A stretch of DNA of 39,050 nt, taken from Oscillospiraceae bacterium. Its GTDB lineage: Bacteria; Bacillota; Clostridia; Saccharofermentanales; Saccharofermentanaceae. The position numbers and the translations under genes were made by a program. Shown here in pieces: positions 32,400-39,050 of the stretch (positions are counted from its first letter, which is position 1; each line of letters starts with the position of its first letter). The notes below the pieces were generated by a model. That model saw only the letters and a program-made list of their open reading frames with translations. It did no database searches and had not been told where the DNA came from. The DNA is taken from NCBI GenBank assembly GCA_902801755.1, contig CADCJM010000028.1, forward strand, positions 1 through 39,050. Reading direction: 5' to 3'.

Positions 32400-35195
<2,796 letters not shown>

Positions 35196-35224
35196 TTCTT
35201 AAACCTTTAGATTTAAAGACTGTT

Positions 35225-35259
35225 CCGGGTCGGTACATCATGTGCCGGCCCGGTTTTTT
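35225..35259 (+). terminator. Rho-independent terminator of secA
   Basis: A 13-pair stem, CCGGGTCGGTACA (35225-35237) against TGTGCCGGCCCGG (35241-35253) with two G-T pairs and a three-base loop, is followed by six T residues. It is the strongest terminator in the window. Confidence 0.93.
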
Positions 35260-35308
35260 GTGGTGATTTTTGGCCGTATAATCAATCGCGAAAAAAGAAA
35301 ATAAATAT

Positions 35309-35314
35309 TATAAT
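35309..35314 (+). promoter_or_regulatory. -10 box immediately before the PNP start
   Basis: TATAAT ends six bases before the ATG at 35321, and no Shine-Dalgarno precedes the ATG. The arrangement matches that of comEC and suggests a leaderless transcript. A second TATAAT at 35277-35282 is an alternative that would give a short leader, still without a ribosome binding site. Confidence 0.42.
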
Positions 35315-35320
35315 TGTCCT

Positions 35321-36166
35321 ATGATTACAGATATTAAAGCATTTGTTGAACGTGTTGACGGCGCTGCTGATTATATCAGGAGCGTTTTGTCTGACAGAAC
35401 TGTTCCCGCTGTTTGTATCGTGCTCGGTTCGGGTTTAGGTCCGCTCTCTAAGATGGCTGAGGACGCCATAGAGATCCCCTATAAGGACATTCCCGGATTC
35501 CCGGTATCAACAGCTCCTGGCCATAAGGGCTCACTTATTGCAGGACAGCTTTCAGGCAAGCCCGTTTTTATGATGAACGGCAGGTTTCATTACTACGAAG
35601 GGTATCCTATGGAGACCGTTACTTTCTACGTCAGGGTAATGGGCAGACTCGGTGTTAAGATCCTTCTTTTGACCAATGCGTCTGGCGGTATCAATCTTGA
35701 GATGAAGGTTCCTGAATTAGTTGCAATTACTGACCATCTGTCATTTAATGCCGAACCTGTTTTAAGAGGTCCCAATATCGCTGAATTCGGTACAAGATTT
35801 CCGGACCAGTGTCATGTTTACGATCCTGAACTTACTGATACTCTTGTAAATAGTGCAAGAGACCTTAATATCAGGATAAGCAGAGGTGTTTATGCTTATA
35901 CAAAGGGCCCCCAGTATGAGACACCTGCAGAGATAAGAGCACTCAGGGTCATGGGCGCTGACTGCGTCGGAATGTCTACTGTGCCTGAAGCTATTGCAGC
36001 ATCTCACATGGGTATCAGAGTTGCCGCCATGTCCTGTATAACTAATATGGCAGCAGGTATTTCCGGCAATCCTTTGTCAGAACAGGAAGTCCTGGATAAT
36101 GCTTTATTGGCATCGGAGAACAGCTGTGCACTGGTAAAAGAGTTTGTTAATAGAATCAATGTTTGA
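35321..36166 (+). CDS. punA: Purine nucleoside phosphorylase
   Basis: This 281-residue trimeric-type PNP splits inosine, guanosine or their deoxy forms with phosphate into base and (deoxy)ribose-1-phosphate. VLGSGLGPLS gives the phosphate-binding loop, PGHKG, MNGRFHYYEG and TNASGGIN follow, and GPQYETPAEIRA with MGADCVGMSTVPEA forms the base-binding region. All are typical of the PunA/human-PNP class. There is no Shine-Dalgarno before the ATG. It is 15 bases upstream of S-adenosylhomocysteinase, so the pair probably removes nucleosides released in S-adenosylhomocysteine recycling. Confidence 0.94.
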   Translation: MITDIKAFVERVDGAADYIRSVLSDRTVPAVCIVLGSGLGPLSKMAEDAIEIPYKDIPGFPVSTAPGHKGSLIAGQLSGKPVFMMNGRFHYYEGYPMETVTFYVRVMGRLGVKILLLTNASGGINLEMKVPELVAITDHLSFNAEPVLRGPNIAEFGTRFPDQCHVYDPELTDTLVNSARDLNIRISRGVYAYTKGPQYETPAEIRALRVMGADCVGMSTVPEAIAASHMGIRVAAMSCITNMAAGISGNPLSEQEVLDNALLASENSCALVKEFVNRINV

Positions 36167-36181
36167 GAGGAAGGTTTTCGA

Positions 36182-37441
36182 ATGGGCAGATTCAATTATG
36201 AAGTAAGAGATATCAATCTTGCACCTTCAGGTGTTGAGAAGATCGAATGGGCATACCGCAATATGCCTGTTTTAAGGGCTATCGAGAGCGAACTTATCGC
36301 CAAGCAGCCTTTTAAGGGCATGAAGATCTCAGTTTCCGTACACGTTGAAGCAAAGACTGCATGCCTTGCAAGAGCTTTGGCAAGAGGAGGCGCTGAAGTC
36401 GCTCTGACAGGATGCAATCCTTTATCCACACAGGATGATGTCGCTGCAGCACTTGCTTCAATGGACATAATGAATGTCTATGCAGTCCACGGTGACGGCG
36501 AGGCCGAATACTGGGGAAGACTTAAGAAGGCGTTGAGCTTTAAGCCTGATATCGTAATTGATGACGGCGGCGATTTTGCTTTGCTCCTGCATTCTGAATT
36601 GAAGGATATGGCGGCAAATGTGCTTGGCGGCTGTGAAGAGACGACTACAGGCGTTCACAGACTTGAGATACTTAAGGGAGAGAATAAGCTCCTTTATCCT
36701 GTGATCGCTGTTAACGATGCAAGGTGCAAGCACCTTTTCGACAACAGGTTCGGAACAGGCCAGTCTGTATGGACTGCGATCATGGCCACAACAAACCTTG
36801 TGGTAGCAGGAAAGACTGTGGTTGTCGCAGGTTACGGCATGTGCGGCAGAGGTGTTGCCATGAGGGCAAAGGGCCTTGGCGCAAAGGTTATCGTTACCGA
36901 GATCGATCCCGTTAAGGCATGCGAAGCCATTATGGAAGGCTACCAGGTCATGACCATGGATGAGGCAGCTCCTTTAGGTGATTTCTTCGTTACTGTAACA
37001 GGATGTAAGGATGTAATCGTCGGAAGGCATTTCGAGGCCATGAAGGACGGTGCCGTATGCTGCAACGCAGGACATTTCGACTGCGAAGTAAGTGTTGCAG
37101 AATTGAAGGCTATGTGTACAGAGAGCACAGAACTTCGTAACAACATCATCGGATATAAGCTTTCTAATGGTAAGACCGTCTGCGTTATCGCTGAAGGAAG
37201 ACTCGTTAATCTAGCATCCGGTGACGGACATCCTGTTGAGATCATGGATATGAGCTTTGCTCTTCAGGCACAATCTGCTATGTATATCGCTACAAATAAC
37301 GGCAGACTCCCTGTTGATGTATATCAGACACCTGAAGTAATCGACAACAGGGTTGCGCAAATCTTATTGGAGACAAAGGGCATCAGGATCGACGAGCTTA
37401 CTGAAGAACAGAAGAAATATATAAGTTCCTGGGATCTTTGA
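36182..37441 (+). CDS. ahcY: S-adenosylhomocysteine hydrolase
   Basis: This 419-residue NAD-dependent enzyme reversibly splits S-adenosylhomocysteine, the product of methyl transfer, into homocysteine and adenosine. Substrate-site motifs are VHVEAKTACLARAL, HGDGEAEYW, DDGGDFALLLH, EETTTGVHRL and NDARCKHLFDNRFGTGQS. The NAD-binding motif VAGYGMCGRGVA lies near 215-226 and is followed by NAGHFDCEV. It is the shorter form lacking the ~40-residue insertion seen in many proteobacterial and eukaryotic enzymes, and ends in YISSWDL instead of the KPxxYRY tail. Some short-form relatives prefer S-inosylhomocysteine, so the exact substrate is not certain. AGGAAGG lies ahead of the ATG; a hairpin follows the stop. 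Confidence 0.92.
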   Translation: MGRFNYEVRDINLAPSGVEKIEWAYRNMPVLRAIESELIAKQPFKGMKISVSVHVEAKTACLARALARGGAEVALTGCNPLSTQDDVAAALASMDIMNVYAVHGDGEAEYWGRLKKALSFKPDIVIDDGGDFALLLHSELKDMAANVLGGCEETTTGVHRLEILKGENKLLYPVIAVNDARCKHLFDNRFGTGQSVWTAIMATTNLVVAGKTVVVAGYGMCGRGVAMRAKGLGAKVIVTEIDPVKACEAIMEGYQVMTMDEAAPLGDFFVTVTGCKDVIVGRHFEAMKDGAVCCNAGHFDCEVSVAELKAMCTESTELRNNIIGYKLSNGKTVCVIAEGRLVNLASGDGHPVEIMDMSFALQAQSAMYIATNNGRLPVDVYQTPEVIDNRVAQILLETKGIRIDELTEEQKKYISSWDL

Positions 37442-37473
37442 TATTCATAGACAATTTAGACTAAAAACAGCGG

Positions 37474-37508
37474 GTGCCGGAGTAAATCTTCGGCACTTGT
37501 TTGTATTA
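37474..37508 (+). terminator. Hairpin terminator after S-adenosylhomocysteinase
   Basis: GTGCCGGAG (37474-37482) pairs with CTTCGGCAC (37488-37496) around a five-base loop with one G-T pair. The following TTGTTTGTATT is only moderately T-rich, so termination may be partial. Confidence 0.65.
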
Positions 37509-37524
37509 TATAATAATTTATAAT
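37498..37524 (+). promoter_or_regulatory. Likely promoter of def-fmt
   Basis: TTGTTT (37498-37503) is followed by two overlapping candidates, TATAAT at 37509-37514 and TATAAT at 37519-37524; the second gives a 15-base spacer. The stretch up to the def Shine-Dalgarno is very AT-rich. Confidence 0.42.
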
Positions 37525-37557
37525 ATATAAGGAAAAATATGGAATGGAGGCCATAAG

Positions 37558-38040
37558 ATGGCTTTAAGAAACTTGGTTTTAGAAGGCGATCCGCTCCTCC
37601 GCAAGACGAGCAGACCGGTAGAAGAGATTACACCCAGGATCATCAAGCTCCTGGATGATATGGCTGACACTATGTATTTTGAGGGAAGAGGCATCGGTAT
37701 TGCAGCTCCCCAGGTCGGCGTATTAAGAAGAGTATTCATCGTTGATGTAGGTGATGAGCACGGCCTTATCGAGTTCATCAATCCTGAGATCCTCGAAGCT
37801 TCAGGTTCACAGACTGATAATGAAGGCTGCCTTTCTGTTCCTGGCAAGACATGCGAAGTTGAAAGACCATCACATATTAAGGTTAAGGCTCTTGACCGTA
37901 ACGGCAACGAGTTTGAACTCGAAGCTGATGACCTTCTTGCCAGATGCATCTGTCACGAGAACGATCACCTGAACGGTATTCTCTTCATTGACAAATCTGT
38001 TGACGGTAAGATCTATAAGACTGAAAACGCTGAGGACTGA
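37558..38040 (+). CDS. def: Peptide deformylase
   Basis: This 160-residue metalloenzyme removes the N-formyl group from new proteins. The three family motifs are complete: GIGIAAPQV (45-53), EGCLS (89-93, with metal ligand C91) and HENDH (133-137, with ligands H133 and H137 and catalytic E134). ATG at 37558 follows GGAGG at good spacing. It is directly upstream of fmt, which adds the formyl group to initiator tRNA, the common def-fmt pairing. Confidence 0.96.
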   Translation: MALRNLVLEGDPLLRKTSRPVEEITPRIIKLLDDMADTMYFEGRGIGIAAPQVGVLRRVFIVDVGDEHGLIEFINPEILEASGSQTDNEGCLSVPGKTCEVERPSHIKVKALDRNGNEFELEADDLLARCICHENDHLNGILFIDKSVDGKIYKTENAED

Positions 38041-38044
38041 TAAT

Positions 38045-39004
38045 ATGGACAGGCGTGAACTTAAGATAATATTCATGGGAACGCCTGAATTCGCGGAGAC
38101 GAATCTAAAGGCACTTATCGAAGGCGGCTACAATGTCGTCCTTGCACTCTGCCAGCCGGATAAGCCCGTAGGACGCAAGCATATCCTTACAGCTCCTCCG
38201 GTAAAGGTCCTGGCTCAGGATAACGGCATTGAGGTTTATCAGCCCGATACATTAAAGACTGAGGAAGCACTCGAAAAGCTTTCCTCTTACAATTCCGATC
38301 TCATTGTTACTGCAGCATACGGAAAGATCCTTCCCAAGGCAGTTTTGGATCTTCCTAAATATGGCTGCATAAATTGCCACGGCAGCCTTCTTCCTGCAAG
38401 AAGAGGCTCTGCGCCCGTTCAGCGCGCAGTTCTGGAAGGTGATAAGGTAACAGGCATCACATTCATGAAGATGGATGTCGGTATGGATACGGGAGACATC
38501 ATCGAGAAGATCGAAGTCTCCATTGATCCCAATGAACACACGGAATCACTCATGAACAGACTTGCTGTTGCAAGCGCTGAGAAGCTTCCTTCAATTATCG
38601 ATTCATGGGTGGCAGGAGAACTTACTGCAACAAAGCAGGACGATTCACTTGCAACCTCATGCCCTCCGATAAGACCTGAGGAAGGCGAGTTTACATGGGA
38701 TCAGGATGCATCGGATATTCATAACAGGGTAAGAGCTTTGAGCGCCTGGCCCGGTGCATTTGTAATGAAGGGCGAGAACAAGCTCAAAGTGCTTGATTCA
38801 GAAGTAGTAGAGGACGAGACACTTATCCCGGCTGAGCTTATGAATGTCCAGCCCGGAATCGTAGTCAAAGCTAAAGGTGAGAACCTTATTGTTAAGTGCG
38901 GCAAGGGATTTCTTAAGGTAAAGGAACTGCAGGTGCCGGGGGGCAAGAGACTGGCTTCAAGAGACTGCGCCCATAATTTCACCGTCGGAAATCCGATAAT
39001 GTAG
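38045..39004 (+). CDS. fmt: Methionyl-tRNA formyltransferase
   Basis: This 319-residue enzyme transfers a formyl group from 10-formyltetrahydrofolate to Met-tRNA of the initiator. The N-terminal catalytic domain starts IIFMGTPEFA and has the active-site N110, H112 in INCHGSLLPARRGSAPVQ and the aspartate region MDTGD (147-151). The C-terminal OB-like domain contains RVRALSAWPGAF. I chose the ATG at 38045, four bases after the def stop with GAGGA upstream; the longer in-frame start at 37988 lies within def. It is about the usual length. Confidence 0.95.
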   Translation: MDRRELKIIFMGTPEFAETNLKALIEGGYNVVLALCQPDKPVGRKHILTAPPVKVLAQDNGIEVYQPDTLKTEEALEKLSSYNSDLIVTAAYGKILPKAVLDLPKYGCINCHGSLLPARRGSAPVQRAVLEGDKVTGITFMKMDVGMDTGDIIEKIEVSIDPNEHTESLMNRLAVASAEKLPSIIDSWVAGELTATKQDDSLATSCPPIRPEEGEFTWDQDASDIHNRVRALSAWPGAFVMKGENKLKVLDSEVVEDETLIPAELMNVQPGIVVKAKGENLIVKCGKGFLKVKELQVPGGKRLASRDCAHNFTVGNPIM

Positions 39005-39014
39005 GAGTAGCCTT

Positions 39015-39050
39015 ATGTCTGACGAGATCAAGTATAAGAAGAAAGAACTG
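39015..39050 (+). CDS. Start of an unidentified gene, cut by the window end
   Basis: An ATG at 39015 with TAGGAG eight bases upstream opens a frame reading MSDEIKYKKKEL up to the end of the window. It lies 10 bases after fmt and is probably the next gene of the same operon. Twelve residues are too few to identify the product. Confidence 0.55.
   Translation, partial: MSDEIKYKKKEL

Noticed and set aside
35277-35282. Upstream TATAAT as the PNP promoter
   Set aside because: Not excluded, but the only -35 candidate at 17 bases is the terminator T-run; the box at 35309 fits the missing ribosome site better.

Overview
The window looks like a chromosomal core region of a Gram-positive, fermentative anaerobe of the class Clostridia. 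The supporting signs are moderate GC (judged by eye), strong GGAGG ribosome binding sites, TTG/GTG starts, Lachnospiraceae-type long PRPP synthetases, RqcH, EngB, YerC, a SEC-C-tailed SecA and a DUF5702/TadE pseudopilin cluster. I cannot name a genus. Several lesions (an abrupt fusion at the left end, a deletion in pdp, a damaged mreD start) suggest a metagenome-derived contig, although real mutations are possible.

Layout. 1-262: fragment of aspS on the minus strand, running head-on into the 3' part of a membrane MutS-like ATPase (275-1159). 1285-5763: a kinase, VWA and PP2C module (TerY-P / YegI-YegL-YegK type) with a fourth, Ala/Glu/Lys-rich coiled-coil gene. 5883-7152 (minus): tRNA-Lys(CUU) and a Gfo/Idh/MocA oxidoreductase. 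7266-8518: broken pyrimidine-nucleoside phosphorylase. 8575-11545: ruvC-ruvA-ruvB-queH. 11558-16325 (minus): two PRPP synthetase paralogues, a small membrane protein and rqcH. 16450-17055 (minus): engB, divergent from comEC (17167-19554), which is followed by a GH25 lysozyme lipoprotein and holA.

22039-27583: icd, a SEC-C protein and the elongasome genes mreC-mreD-mrdA in one apparent operon. 27712-28748: a divergent methylglyoxal-synthase-like gene overlapping a glyoxalase-II-like metallo-hydrolase. 28941-31632: three pseudopilin-type genes (TadE-like, DUF5702-like, TadE-like). 31705-35195: a small membrane protein, a YerC-type regulator with an insertion, and secA. 35321-37441: purine nucleoside phosphorylase and S-adenosylhomocysteinase, a recycling pair. 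37558-39004: def and fmt, then the first codons of another gene.

Most genes are housekeeping. The most interesting signals are: (i) the phospho-signalling module with its long helical fourth protein; (ii) a repeated TTTTGTCG-type element upstream of both comEC and the pseudopilin operon, with matching offsets to a TAGAAT -10 box, which may mark a shared competence/pilus regulon; (iii) a pseudopilin that starts directly at its mature end, with Glu at position 5; (iv) a YerC-family repressor with about 30 extra residues inside its helix-turn-helix; (v) a tandem PRPP synthetase pair in which one copy has an altered catalytic loop.
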